This document shows positions 1 to 8,403 of a stretch of 64,000 nt of DNA, in pieces. The translations under genes were made by a program, and so were the position numbers. Source of the DNA: Actinomycetota bacterium (GTDB taxonomy: Bacteria > Actinomycetota > Acidimicrobiia > Acidimicrobiales > Ilumatobacteraceae); the NCBI GenBank assembly GCA_016700055.1, contig CP064997.1:372001-436000 (forward strand). The letters run 5' to 3'. How positions within the stretch are numbered: position 1 is the stretch's first letter; each line of letters opens with the position of its first letter. The notes beneath the pieces were generated by a model that saw only the letters and a list, made by a program, of their open reading frames with translations, did not search any database and was not told the DNA's origin.

Positions 1-22
1 CGTACGCCTCGGCAATCTTCAT
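1..22 (-). CDS. Tape measure protein, first codons only
   Basis: An ATG at 22-20 opens a frame reading MKIAEAY before the window ends. It starts one base after the stop codon of the frameshifted tail chaperone, which is where siphophages place the tape measure gene, and tape measure proteins of actinophages often begin with a similar Ala-Tyr-Val stretch. The tape measure protein sets tail length and acts in genome ejection. Only seven codons are visible, so the call rests on gene order and this short start. Confidence 0.5.
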
Positions 23-23
23 A

Positions 24-601
24 TCAACCCACCTCGAACCCCGCTGCCGCTACAGCGGACTGACGGCGGCGCTCGATTTCGACGCGGGCCGCCTCGTCGC
101 CGAGCGCAGCGTCGATGCGCAGGCGCGACTCCTCGGTCACCCCGCCGACGAGGGTGTCGTAGATGAAGTCGAAGGCGCGCCAGGCAGGCATCAGCTCGAC
201 CGGGTTGTCCCAGCCGGCTCGGGCTTGGAGGTCCGCCCAGTGCTCCGCCGCCCACGCGAGGAGCGCGCGGGCGGCAACGTAGGGCGGGTGGTGATCTGCT
301 CCGTGATCCAGGACGCCAGCTCGATGATGACCGGCGACTCGGTCGACGGGATGGTGAGCAGCACCCGGTCCCAAGACAACCGGTCCTTGTCGGGAAGCAT
401 CCGGCGGATGAACCTGGCGAGGATGCGGACCGACTGCTGCTCGTTGTCGGGTGTCGGCTCGGGGGCGTCCATCAGCTCGAACACGTCACCTAGCGACGGG
501 TCGGGAAGCACGGTGAACCGCTCCCCGCCGAGGTCGAAGGTGATCGGGTCCCGCTCGACGTGGTAGGCCCGCCGAGCCGCATCGAAGCTTCGATGCGGCA
601 T
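24..601 (-). CDS. Tail assembly chaperone, long form by -1 frameshift
   Basis: This is the GT-like product made when ribosomes slip back one base near 281-284 while translating the short chaperone. The downstream frame (stop at 24) encodes a well-composed stretch with the segments ALLAWAAEHWADL and AWRAFDFIYDTLVGG and has no convincing start of its own; it is open in the -1 frame relative to the upstream gene. The fused product would be about 192 residues. Such long forms bind the tape measure protein and recruit tail tube subunits. The frame relation is seen in the sequence; the slip position is inferred. Confidence 0.7.
191..601 (-). CDS. Tail assembly chaperone, short form (G-like)
   Basis: The 136-residue unshifted product lies between the major tail protein and tape measure genes, the usual place for the lambda G type chaperone. 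The first 108 residues are ordinary (for example FDLGGERFTVLPDP and LASWITEQITTRP). The last 30 residues, translated only without the slip, are Arg/Ser/Pro-rich and look like non-selected sequence. It starts 13 bp after the major tail protein stop with no strong ribosome binding site, which suggests translational coupling. Confidence 0.75.
   Translation of the reverse strand: MPHRSFDAARRAYHVERDPITFDLGGERFTVLPDPSLGDVFELMDAPEPTPDNEQQSVRILARFIRRMLPDKDRLSWDRVLLTIPSTESPVIIELASWITEQITTRPTLPPARSSRGRRSTGRTSKPEPAGTTRSS
247..284 (-). promoter_or_regulatory. Programmed -1 frameshift signal with hairpin
   Basis: Reading the minus strand, codons CGC CCT (286-281) can be re-read as CCG CCC. Five bases later a hairpin starts: GCCGCCC (275-269), a G-U pair (268 with 254), CGCG (267-264), loop CTCCT, CGCG (258-255), GGGCGGC (253-247), 12 pairs in total. 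A slip site followed after 5-9 nt by a strong stem is the classical layout. The slip heptamer is not a canonical X-XXY-YYZ type, so the exact slip codon remains uncertain. Confidence 0.55.
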
Positions 602-614
602 CGCCCGGGCCCGG

Positions 615-1169
615 TCAGACTCGGCCGGACGAGTTGGGGAACACCTTGACGGCGGCGGTGGTGGAGTCCGGCTTGGCGCACGCCATCGTCACCGCGATGC
701 CGGTCTTCTGTGGTGCCTTGCGGCGGGCCATCGCCACTGTGCCCTGCGGCTTGCACTGGCGGAACACCCAACGCCGGTTGGTGGCGTCTGGGGAGTCCGT
801 CGAGTCCCACACGAGCATCACCGCGGTGAGCGAGTCGGGGAACTCGAACGACGAGGCGTCGTCGGCTCGAGCGGCGCCGGAGCCCATCGCCAAGGCGAGG
901 CGGGCGGCAGTGGCCTCCACCATGGTGAACGTCACCGTGGTGGTGCGCTTCGTCATCAGCTGGTCGATCGGGTCCAGCTCCTCGGCGACCTCGATGTCCT
1001 CGACCGTCAAGTCGGTCGACACTTCGGTGCCTTCCTCGGTGTAGCCGATCACCTTCCACGCCGACGGCAACGCCGCCGAGCATGAGGTGGGTTCGGTGGT
1101 GCCGAGGGGGGCGTAGTAGAGCCGGCCCGGACCGAGGGTCACGTTGCCGGGGGTGCCACCTGCTGCCAT
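615..1169 (-). CDS. Major tail protein (tail tube)
   Basis: A 184-residue protein that by position and composition forms the siphophage tail tube. The start at 1169 is set by AGGAGG seven bases upstream, one of the clearest ribosome binding sites in the prophage and fitting a highly expressed structural gene. The N-terminus (GGTPGNVTLGPGRLYYAPLG) and the repeated Thr/Val beta-strand pattern (TKRTTTVTFTMVEA) match tube proteins of actinophages. It sits between the tail terminator and the tail chaperones, the standard order. Confidence 0.8.
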   Translation of the reverse strand: MAAGGTPGNVTLGPGRLYYAPLGTTEPTSCSAALPSAWKVIGYTEEGTEVSTDLTVEDIEVAEELDPIDQLMTKRTTTVTFTMVEATAARLALAMGSGAARADDASSFEFPDSLTAVMLVWDSTDSPDATNRRWVFRQCKPQGTVAMARRKAPQKTGIAVTMACAKPDSTTAAVKVFPNSSGRV

Positions 1170-1180
1170 TGCTGCTCCTC

Positions 1181-1612
1181 CTACGAAGCGATTGCCGTCA
1201 CCTCTGCGGTGACGGAGTAACGAGGTCGGTCGTTGTCGGGATCTGGCGCCCAGACGACGCTCTCGACGGTGATGCCGAAGGCGTCGACCCCGCTGGTGAG
1301 AGTGGTGCGTCCGTTCACTGCCTCTAATGCTGCACGCACGGTGTTGACCAGGTGTGTGGCGGTCACCTTCAACGGGTCGCCGTTGGCGTTCAGCGACCCC
1401 CAGCAGTCGACCTGCAGGAGCGCAACGTCCACCGGGGCGTCCGACAGGTCTGCCCCGCCGCCGACCCGCTGCACGGTCACCAGTGGGAACGACGTCTCGG
1501 TCGCCTTGCGAGGCACGCCGAAGAACACTCGGTTGCCGACCAGGGCGGACACACCCGAGTTGGCACGCAGGTAGGTGCGCAGACCGCCTTCGACGTCCGG
1601 CCAGGTGCTCAC
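1181..1612 (-). CDS. Tail terminator / tail completion protein
   Basis: This 143-residue protein begins with a GTG that overlaps the previous stop by four bases. The pattern (WPDVEGGLRTYLRANSGVSALVG, then a hydrophobic strand FPLVTVQRVGG and LLQVDCWG) resembles the DUF3168/gp37-like tail completion family, which caps the tail tube and joins it to the head. The C-terminal half has alternating strands ending in TAEVTAIAS. Assignment depends on gene order plus this weak resemblance. Confidence 0.65.
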   Translation of the reverse strand: MSTWPDVEGGLRTYLRANSGVSALVGNRVFFGVPRKATETSFPLVTVQRVGGGADLSDAPVDVALLQVDCWGSLNANGDPLKVTATHLVNTVRAALEAVNGRTTLTSGVDAFGITVESVVWAPDPDNDRPRYSVTAEVTAIAS

Positions 1613-1992
1613 GGCTGCATCCCCCGCACCTTGGCGAGCGCCGGACGCAGGAACGGCCGGGGGCGCATCTTGGACGTGCCGAGCTCCAAGTGTTTGGCGT
1701 AGGTGACGTTGGTGCCGACCCTGGCGACAAGCACGGGGCCCTTGGCGCCGAGCTCGTGGGTGATCGACGAGCGCAGCCGGCCGGTGTCGACGGCGGGGGG
1801 CTGGCCGGGGGCGGACGCCCGGTGGGTCACCTTGCCCCGACGGTAGGTGCGCCCGGAGCCGCCCTTCATCGACTGCTTCGCCTCCCGGTCGATGCGCACG
1901 GCGACCTTCGTCAGGTACTTGCCGAGCGGGCCCTGCGGTGACTCGAACATCTGGCGCAGCCCGGCCTCGTCGAGCTTCACGTAGCCGGCCAT
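1609..1992 (-). CDS. HK97 gp10-like head-tail joining protein
   Basis: The 127-residue product has the hallmarks of the HK97 gp10 family: an N-terminal helix ending in REAKQSMKGGSGRTYRRGK, the PPAVDTGRLRSSI segment (V-D-T-G-x-L-R-x-S is the family signature), and near the C-terminus the conserved YAKHLELGTSKMRPRPFLRPAL. Members act at the head-tail interface during tail attachment. The ATG at 1992 overlaps the previous stop, and its own stop overlaps the next start, so it is part of a coupled series. Confidence 0.85.
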   Translation of the reverse strand: MAGYVKLDEAGLRQMFESPQGPLGKYLTKVAVRIDREAKQSMKGGSGRTYRRGKVTHRASAPGQPPAVDTGRLRSSITHELGAKGPVLVARVGTNVTYAKHLELGTSKMRPRPFLRPALAKVRGMQP

Positions 1993-2324
1993 CACGCCGC
2001 CCCGTCCACACGTCGCAAGCCGACCCGCTGGTGATCGAGACCGAATCCTCGGCGGCGCTGCACCCAGGTGGCCGTCCACGTCTCACCGGACGCCGGCTCG
2101 GTCACCCGGTCACCGTGGGCGAACATCACGTCGACGGGAGCGTGGAGCACGGCGTCGACGACCTCCTTGCCGCCGCCCACCTGCAGGTCACGTCCCGACG
2201 GGGAGCCGATGTGGGTGGCGCAGTTGGACACCACCTGCGACCAGGTCTGCGCCTCGTACGGGTCGTCGTCGCCGCCAGGGTCGGGGCGCTCCACGTCGAC
2301 ACGGGTCGTCCACAGGAGCATCAC
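1992..2324 (-). CDS. Head-tail connector / stopper-like protein
   Basis: A 110-residue protein between the adaptor and the gp10-like protein, overlapping both neighbours by four bases or fewer. It has a beta-rich layout (LLWTTRVDVERPD at the N-terminus, HIGSPSGRDLQVGGGKEVVDAVLHAPVDV, then GDRVTEPASGETWTATWVQRR) like small stopper proteins that close the portal channel after packaging. No catalytic motif is visible. The role is inferred mainly from position; an unassigned head protein is the alternative. Confidence 0.55.
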   Translation of the reverse strand: MMLLWTTRVDVERPDPGGDDDPYEAQTWSQVVSNCATHIGSPSGRDLQVGGGKEVVDAVLHAPVDVMFAHGDRVTEPASGETWTATWVQRRRGFGLDHQRVGLRRVDGAA

Positions 2325-2860
2325 ACGCTCCGGGTCACCCGGTAGCGGTAGGCGAGCGTGCGCCTCGACCAGCGGATGCCGGAGCGGTTCACCCCGGGGG
2401 CGCCACCTCGGAACGACACCGACACGTCGCCGAGCTGCACGCTTGTCGCACCGGCGGGGACGTCCAAGCCGGGGCCGGGGTGGATGAGCGCATGAGCCGC
2501 CCAGGCGAGGTCCTCCTCAATGCACACGGGCAGCCGGTTAGTGGCCGACGGGTCCGCCGAGGGCTCCACCCAACCACCGGTGTAGGTGACGGTGAAGGTG
2601 GTGGAGCCGAACATGCCGCCCTTGAGCGCCAGGCCGTCGACGGTGTAGTCGCCCGGGTCGGTGACCGGGACAGCGCGAGGCCACAGCTTGCCATCCCGGG
2701 TGGGGGTCAGCGCCTCCGTGCGCTCGGCGCTCTCCAGCGGGCGGTCGAGCACCTCTTCGAGCAGGTCGACGGCGTCCTCGATCCGTGCCGTCACCGTGGA
2801 AGCGGTGGTGGCCGTGTCGCCGGTGATCGCCCGATACCTGGCGACAGTGACGAGGCTCAC
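2321..2860 (-). CDS. Head-tail adaptor (gp6-like)
   Basis: A 179-residue protein with the all-helical adaptor pattern: MSLVTVARYRAITGDTATTASTVTARIEDAVDLLEEVLDRPLE is a typical N-terminus in which two helices line the portal exit. The middle strand TTFTVTYTGGW is also typical of phage connector proteins. Its function would be to extend the portal ring and receive the stopper protein. It overlaps both flanking genes by four bases. Confidence 0.7.
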   Translation of the reverse strand: MSLVTVARYRAITGDTATTASTVTARIEDAVDLLEEVLDRPLESAERTEALTPTRDGKLWPRAVPVTDPGDYTVDGLALKGGMFGSTTFTVTYTGGWVEPSADPSATNRLPVCIEEDLAWAAHALIHPGPGLDVPAGATSVQLGDVSVSFRGGAPGVNRSGIRWSRRTLAYRYRVTRSV

Positions 2861-3105
2861 AGCCGCGACCGGTCCTCGGTCAGATGTCGGGCCCGGTCCT
2901 CGACGAGATATCGGGACCGTGGCTCACCGCGACGACGCCCCCGCACCGGCTCCGACTCAAGTTTGGGTTGGGGTTCAGCCACGATCACCTCGGCGGGTAG
3001 GAACGGGTACCGGTCGTGAGCAGGGGGGGGCGTGAACGGCTCCCGGCAGGGGCCACCGCAGACGTCGCACTCCCCTGGCGTGGCAGCTGGGAAGTGCGAC
3101 GTCAT
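2857..3105 (-). CDS. Small Cys-containing phage protein, unknown function
   Basis: An 82-residue protein directly after the capsid gene. Its N-terminal third holds CDVCGGPC (residues 14-21), a compact cluster that could hold a metal; the rest is charged and Arg/Glu-rich (SEPVRGRRRGEPRSRYL). It has no hydrophobic core typical of a folded structural subunit. The last four bases overlap the adaptor start, so it is probably translated with the connector genes. I do not recognise a family. Confidence 0.6.
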   Translation of the reverse strand: MTSHFPAATPGECDVCGGPCREPFTPPPAHDRYPFLPAEVIVAEPQPKLESEPVRGRRRGEPRSRYLVEDRARHLTEDRSRL

Positions 3106-3122
3106 GGCGGCCCCAGGGGGGA

Positions 3123-4361
3123 TCAGCTGGTCGGGACGGTCGCCTTCACGACGAGGTCCGGTCGATGCCAGGCGATGCCGATTCGCTTCTCAGCCAGCAC
3201 CACAACCAGGTTGCGGGTGAAGTAGTCCGAGTGCTGGTCGCCGACCCGGACGGTGGTCTGCTGTCGATCGAACAGCGTGGACGCGATGCGGAAGTCACCG
3301 ACGTACGCCTTACCGGACGCCACGGCACGGGTACGCACGGCGGGCAGGCCCCAGGTGATGCCGGCTTCCGCCGAGGGGGCGTTACCACCGCCGGCGTTGT
3401 CCTGCTGGGTCGACCAGCGCTTGATGACCGCCGCCCAGTAGTCGAGTGGGTTGGCCAACACAGCGTTCGGCTCGCCGTACATGTTCTCGACCTTGGCGAT
3501 GGAGTTGCCGATGATGCCGGGAAAATCGCCGGTCGGGGTCGACTGGGTCTGTGTCCCCGACACCGTTTCGACGCCGGTGATCTCCGGCGACGTGCCGGTC
3601 CCGTTGATGATCTGGTCGTCTTCCTTGATGGACAGCATGTACGACAGCCGCGTATCGATGTAGCCGCGCAGCGTCGGGGCGTCGGTGAGGATCTCGTCGG
3701 TCGCCGGGACCCAGGCGGTGATCTTCTCGATGATCGCCGAGTGGGTCTCGAACTGCATCGTCGCCTCGGTCTTGGCCGAGCCCTCCGACGTCATCCCGGC
3801 ACCCGACTCGCTGGTGATCGGGGCCAGCTCACGCACGTAGGGCACGACCCGCAACCCGGTCGGCTGGACGCTCATCACGTCCCGCAGGAAGGTACGCCGG
3901 CGGGGTGCGGTGGCGGGCACGTACATCGGCGAGCCGGCGGCGAGGAAGCCGTCGGCGCCCGTGTCGTACGCGCCGGCGGAGAACCCGCCGAGCAGGTTGC
4001 GGACCTCGGTAACGAACGGGCCGCCGGCCCGGCCGCGGGTCGCCCACTGGGCGTAGGCGTCGCCGTCGGTCACCTGGGCGCCCATGGAACGCCGGTCGTT
4101 GGTGAGGTCGATCTCACCGGTGCGGGGGCCACGGGCCTCCGACTCGATGCGGCCACGCTCGACGGAGGTGAACGCCTGTTCGATCACGTTGGCGGCGTGG
4201 ATGAAGTCGATCACCGACTTGGCGTCGGCGTCGAACGTGTCGCCACGGGCGTCGGCCGGCTTGGAGCGCAGCTCCAGCAGGGTCCGGGCCCCGTCGGCGA
4301 GGGCGCTGCGTACGTCTGACAGGGTGGCGTCGGGGCGCAGCTCGGGGAGCTTGATGCTCAC
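3123..4361 (-). CDS. HK97-fold major capsid protein
   Basis: The 412-residue product forms the icosahedral shell. A GTG start at 4361 is chosen because AAGGAG lies seven bases upstream and the residues before it (an Arg-rich run) are not protein-like. The N-terminal 120 residues are a charged coiled coil like the delta/scaffolding domain removed by the prohead protease. The rest follows the HK97 order: RRRTFLRDVMSVQPTG, then the E-loop region, then EILTDAPTLRGYIDTRLSYM and NPLDYWAAVIKRW near the C-terminal A-domain. The protease gene is separated from it by a sugar-modification cassette, which is unusual. Confidence 0.93.
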   Translation of the reverse strand: MSIKLPELRPDATLSDVRSALADGARTLLELRSKPADARGDTFDADAKSVIDFIHAANVIEQAFTSVERGRIESEARGPRTGEIDLTNDRRSMGAQVTDGDAYAQWATRGRAGGPFVTEVRNLLGGFSAGAYDTGADGFLAAGSPMYVPATAPRRRTFLRDVMSVQPTGLRVVPYVRELAPITSESGAGMTSEGSAKTEATMQFETHSAIIEKITAWVPATDEILTDAPTLRGYIDTRLSYMLSIKEDDQIINGTGTSPEITGVETVSGTQTQSTPTGDFPGIIGNSIAKVENMYGEPNAVLANPLDYWAAVIKRWSTQQDNAGGGNAPSAEAGITWGLPAVRTRAVASGKAYVGDFRIASTLFDRQQTTVRVGDQHSDYFTRNLVVVLAEKRIGIAWHRPDLVVKATVPTS

Positions 4362-4444
4362 AATGGGTCTCCTTGTGGGTGGGAGCGGTTGTTCACTCCA
4401 CCGGCACAGAGCAGTCGGCCAGGCCCGGCGGTCGACGAACAGGG

Positions 4445-4462
4445 TGCGCAGACGGTGTTGAC
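4445..4462. repeat. 18-bp direct repeat, copy 1
   Basis: The sequence TGCGCAGACGGTGTTGAC occurs here and again, identically, at 6680-6697. The two copies bracket the small genes, the epimerase and the GT2-like gene. This copy lies in the short gap before the capsid gene. Possible explanations are a recombination scar, an operator-like site, or descent from one duplicated end. Confidence 0.8.
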
Positions 4463-4570
4463 CTACCGTCTCGGCCGCCACTGGGCGACGACGCGTGCCA
4501 GCTCAGCGAGCGTGATCCGCCCGGCGTGGTACTCGAGCACCGCCTTGCGGATCACCTCGGCCCGGGACAT
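4463..4570 (-). CDS. 35-residue mini-protein, unknown function
   Basis: A short frame starts at ATG 4570, six bases after the stop of the preceding gene, and ends at TAG 4465-4463. The product (MSRAEVIRKAVLEYHAGRIT at the start) is helical and charged, with the look of a small HTH or ribbon-helix protein. The close spacing and sensible composition argue for a real gene, but at this length chance cannot be excluded. It ends next to the first copy of the 18-bp repeat. Confidence 0.45.
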   Translation of the reverse strand: MSRAEVIRKAVLEYHAGRITLAELARVVAQWRPRR

Positions 4571-4576
4571 CGCCAC

Positions 4577-4765
4577 TCAGACTCTCACGGCGCCCTTGGG
4601 CTTGTGCCGTCGGCAGTAGCAAACCGCCAGCCAGGTGCCGCCGAACCCGTCCTCAGCAGCCTCGACGTTGGAGCGGACCTCCCACACGTCCCCGTGACGC
4701 AGCTGGCGGTCACACACCCGGCAGTGGTCGGGGGTGAGGTTCCGGGGGCGACGCCACCACCTCAT
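4577..4765 (-). CDS. Small zinc-ribbon-like phage protein
   Basis: This 62-residue protein starts at an ATG overlapping the previous stop (4765-4762). It has CRVC near residue 15 and a second Cys pair as CYC with nearby His (VCYCRRHKPKG), a spacing compatible with metal binding. It belongs to the run of small genes between the epimerase and the capsid. Function unknown; it may be an accessory of the sugar cassette or a head-associated protein. Confidence 0.6.
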   Translation of the reverse strand: MRWWRRPRNLTPDHCRVCDRQLRHGDVWEVRSNVEAAEDGFGGTWLAVCYCRRHKPKGAVRV

Positions 4766-5049
4766 CGGCGCACCACTGGTCGGACCGCCCGGGCGACCTC
4801 GCCACGGGTCGCCGGCTCCTCCACCGGCATCGCCCGCAGATCGGTGAGCATCTCCACCTCGTCGAGCACCGCCTGGAACGCTGCCTCGGCGCCTTTGCGG
4901 GTGAGCTTGCCGATCCGGTCGTAGGCGGCGACCGCCCACGGGAGCGACGTGGCGTGGCGCTTCACGGCGTCCGACACGAGCATCCGGTGCAGCTCGTCCG
5001 CCGAGTAGGCGTCCACCCCCTTGCGACCATCCGGTGACCTGCGACTCAT
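4762..5049 (-). CDS. Hypothetical phage protein (95 aa), helical
   Basis: A 95-residue, mainly helical, charged protein (YSADELHRMLVSDAVKRHA and RKGAEAAFQAVLDEVEMLTDL) between the epimerase and the zinc-ribbon-like gene, with four-base overlaps on both sides. No signal peptide, membrane segment or motif known to me is present. The overlaps indicate expression as part of the late operon. Confidence 0.6.
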   Translation of the reverse strand: MSRRSPDGRKGVDAYSADELHRMLVSDAVKRHATSLPWAVAAYDRIGKLTRKGAEAAFQAVLDEVEMLTDLRAMPVEEPATRGEVARAVRPVVRR

Positions 5050-5948
5050 GACAGCCCCTTCACTGCAGTGTTCACCCCGTCGGCGATGGTGACGACCGGG
5101 GGGAACACGCCCAACATCTTCGTCGGGTCCCCCACCCGGTAGCGGACCCCGGTGGGGTAGCCCTCCAGCACTCGCACCTCCGGCTCGTAGCCGACGACCG
5201 AGGCGGCCAGATGGGCGAGCTGGGAGAATGACGTGGCCACCCCGGTGCAGATGTTCAGCGGGCCGTCAACGCCCGCCTCGACGGCGGCTAGCGTGCAGGC
5301 GACCACGTCGTCGACGTGGACGAAGTCCCGCACCGTGTCCGACCACACGTCCAACGGATCCTCGCGGGCGACAGCGCGGGCGAGGATCGACGGGAACGGG
5401 TAGTCGAGCGCCTGGTCGCCGCCGTAGCCGGAGAACGGGCGCAGCACCGTCACCGCCAACCCCTGCTCACGAGCGTGAACAGCGAGTAGTTCGCCGGTCA
5501 GCTTCACCCAGCCGTACGTCTGGTCGGGCCGGCCCAAATGATGACCGGCGCCCAGGTCGATGTCGTCCTCGAGCAGCGCCGCTATCGCGTCGTCGGTCTG
5601 CAACCACGTCGGATAGGCGGCTGCAGATGAGAAATAGACGACCCGGCCGGGCCGGGTGCGTAGCGCCCATCGCCACATCTCGGCGTCGATCGACAGGTCC
5701 TCGGCGGCGAGCTGCAGCGGCGAACCGTCGATCATTGCCCGCCCGCCGACAACGGCGGCGCAGTGGACGACCAGGTCGAACCGGCGGTCGTCCAGTCGGA
5801 AGAAGTGCCGCACGTCCGACACGGAGGCGACCGTGCAGTCGGCGGAGAGCGCCAGGTCGATGCCGTGCACGTCCCACCCGCGATCCCGCAACGCCCGCAC
5901 CGTGTGGCGGCCGACGAACCCGGCCGAGCCGGTGACGAGGGCGATCAC
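5046..5948 (-). CDS. NAD-dependent sugar-nucleotide epimerase/dehydratase (extended SDR)
   Basis: The 300-residue product is an extended short-chain dehydrogenase acting on a nucleotide sugar. Seen: the NAD-binding TGSAGFVG at residues 6-13, HCAAVVGG, the Ser region VVYFSSAAAY, and the catalytic YGWVK (Y-x3-K), followed by RPFSGYGGDQ and FVHVDDVV, all in the right order. The GTG start at 5948 overlaps the stop of the glycosyltransferase upstream. With the two glycosyltransferases it forms a cassette that could make and attach a sugar, most plausibly to a virion protein. Which sugar cannot be read from sequence. Confidence 0.9.
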   Translation of the reverse strand: MIALVTGSAGFVGRHTVRALRDRGWDVHGIDLALSADCTVASVSDVRHFFRLDDRRFDLVVHCAAVVGGRAMIDGSPLQLAAEDLSIDAEMWRWALRTRPGRVVYFSSAAAYPTWLQTDDAIAALLEDDIDLGAGHHLGRPDQTYGWVKLTGELLAVHAREQGLAVTVLRPFSGYGGDQALDYPFPSILARAVAREDPLDVWSDTVRDFVHVDDVVACTLAAVEAGVDGPLNICTGVATSFSQLAHLAASVVGYEPEVRVLEGYPTGVRYRVGDPTKMLGVFPPVVTIADGVNTAVKGLS

Positions 5949-6643
5949 CGGACCACCGTCGTGTCCAGCCCGCGGGCCTCGTAGTCGCCGATCGCCTCCG
6001 GGTAGTGCCGGGCACGCACGTCCAGGCGCACCAGCGTGTCCACACCGAGCAGGTGTTGAGCGTCGTGGTGGTAGCAGGGGTCGTCGGACATGCCGTCGTC
6101 GAGGTCCCAGCGCCAGCGGATGCGCCGGAACACGTCTCGGGCGATGAAGACGCAGGCGGCCGACGCCATCGCCCGCTCCACCGGGAACGGATACCCGGCC
6201 ACATGGTCGCCGCGCAGCCCGTAGGTGTTGATGTACGGGGCGACCAGCGGGTGGTTCATCTCCAACATGCGAGGGATCACGTCCGACGGTGGAGCGCAGT
6301 CGGCGGCGCAGAACAGCAGGTGGGACACCGACGGGTCCGACTGGGCTCGTTCCACCACCAGGTTCTGTCCGAATGTGATGTGACGCCACCGATTGGTCAT
6401 CGTCACTCGGTCGCGCCCGTCGTCGAGCGTGTACGTCCAGTGCTCCCCGCCGAGGTCGTCGAGCCGGGCGAGCAGCGGAACGAACGGGTCGATGCCCCGC
6501 CCGTCGAGCTGGATGGCGGCGAAGAAGTGCACGTCGCCGTCGTAGAACTGGCGGATGCGCTCGGCGTGCATCAGCCACGCCGACCAGGTGTCGTGGTGGC
6601 TCATCGCCATCGCTGCCAACGTGGTGCCGACGAGCACTGTCAC
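5945..6643 (-). CDS. GT-A type glycosyltransferase
   Basis: A 232-residue protein resembling phage GT2-like transferases. The stretch around HLLFCAADCAPPSDVIPRML corresponds to the place where family members carry their Asp-rich metal site followed by a P-P; here only one Asp of the DxD motif is kept (A-A-D-C). Further on HDAQHLLGVD may supply acidic or His residues. A GTG start at 6643 is supported by GAGGTGAT just upstream. It sits between a GT4-like transferase and an epimerase. Donor and acceptor are unknown, and the altered DxD leaves activity open. Confidence 0.72.
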   Translation of the reverse strand: MTVLVGTTLAAMAMSHHDTWSAWLMHAERIRQFYDGDVHFFAAIQLDGRGIDPFVPLLARLDDLGGEHWTYTLDDGRDRVTMTNRWRHITFGQNLVVERAQSDPSVSHLLFCAADCAPPSDVIPRMLEMNHPLVAPYINTYGLRGDHVAGYPFPVERAMASAACVFIARDVFRRIRWRWDLDDGMSDDPCYHHDAQHLLGVDTLVRLDVRARHYPEAIGDYEARGLDTTVVR

Positions 6644-6673
6644 AACATCACCTCGGTTGTTGCTGCCACCCGA

Positions 6674-7734
6674 TCATGCTGCGCAGACGGTGTTGACTGG
6701 GGTTGTCCAGGCGTCCCACCAGCGGCCGCAGTTGGCCTCGATCGTCAACCCGGCGGCCACCTCGCGTGCCCGGCCGGCCAGATCGAGCCGCCAGTCGGTG
6801 TCACCGACCAGGCGCTTCACCAGGCCCTCCCACTCGCGGGGGCGTTCGGCGAGCAGCCCGGCCCCCCGCTCGACCAGGGCCCGGTACGGCCCGGTCGGTG
6901 AGGCGACGAACGGCACCCCCACTGCCGACAGCTCCAGCCCCTTCAGCCACGACTTCGCCTCGTTGAAGGGGGTCAGCTCCAACGGGACTACCCCGAGGTT
7001 GAGCTGGGCGAGCGCCGTCGGGTACTGCTCGATCGGCACCCAGCCGCACGCCAACGGCGGCTCGGGCAGCCCCAACGCCCTCTGCACGCCCCTGCCGGTG
7101 CCGATCACGGCGAAGCGGGCCCCGGTGCGGGCCACCGCCCGCCCAACACCGCCGCCGGTCGCCTGCAGGTCGTCCGGGTGGGTCATGATCGACCCCGACC
7201 AGCCGACGAACACGCCGTCGTGCGGGGTGCCGGTGATGCCCAGGTAGTGCTCGGGGATGCAATTCTCGACCACGACGGCCCGGCCGTGGCGCCCGTAGTG
7301 GGCCGCCAGGGCGGGGGTGGACGCCACCACCAGGTCGGCCAGCTCGCACGCCCGACGCAGGTGCAGCCAGTTGCGACGGGGCGACGTGCGGGGATGCAGC
7401 GCCTTCCACGACACGTTGCGGGGGGAAATGGCGTCGAAGGCGTCGTCGATCTCCACGACCACCCGCACCCCTTGGGCCTGCAGCATCGGGATCGCCTCGA
7501 CCAGCGTGTCGGTGAGCGGGCGTTGCAGCACCACCACGTCGGCATCGGGGGCGACCACGTCGACTAGGCGTCGGTCGTCGCCGTCACCGATCCACGCCGC
7601 CTGGATCTGGCGGTCGTCGTCGACGTCGGGGCGCACCAACACCACGTCGGCACCCTGGGCGGCGAGCGCCTCGGCCGGCCAGATCACCCGGTAGTACCCG
7701 CACCCGCCGAGGTCGGCGGGGAAGACGGCAACTC

Positions 7735-7738
<4 letters not shown>
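6674..7738 (-). CDS. GT-B (GT4-like) glycosyltransferase
   Basis: The 354-residue product has two Rossmann-like halves: an N-terminal FPADLGGCGYYRVIWPAEAL and a C-terminal half with VGWSGSIMTHPDDL, FAVIGTG, and FNEAKSWLKGLELSAVGVPFVASPTGPY, which matches the donor-site region of GT4 enzymes, where E-x7-E is expected (E-A-K-S-W-L-K-G-L-E here). The GTG start overlaps the protease stop by four bases. It is the first gene of the sugar cassette placed between protease and capsid, so glycosylation of capsid or tail protein is the favoured role. Confidence 0.85.
6680..6697. repeat. 18-bp direct repeat, copy 2
   Basis: Identical to 4445-4462. Here it lies inside the last codons of the GT4-like gene, encoding Val-Asn-Thr-Val-Cys-Ala just before the stop. 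A nine-base core (GTCAACACC on the minus strand) also occurs at 12488-12496 and 1341-1349 in the same orientation. Confidence 0.8.
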
Positions 7739-8399
<661 letters not shown>

Positions 8400-8403
<4 letters not shown>

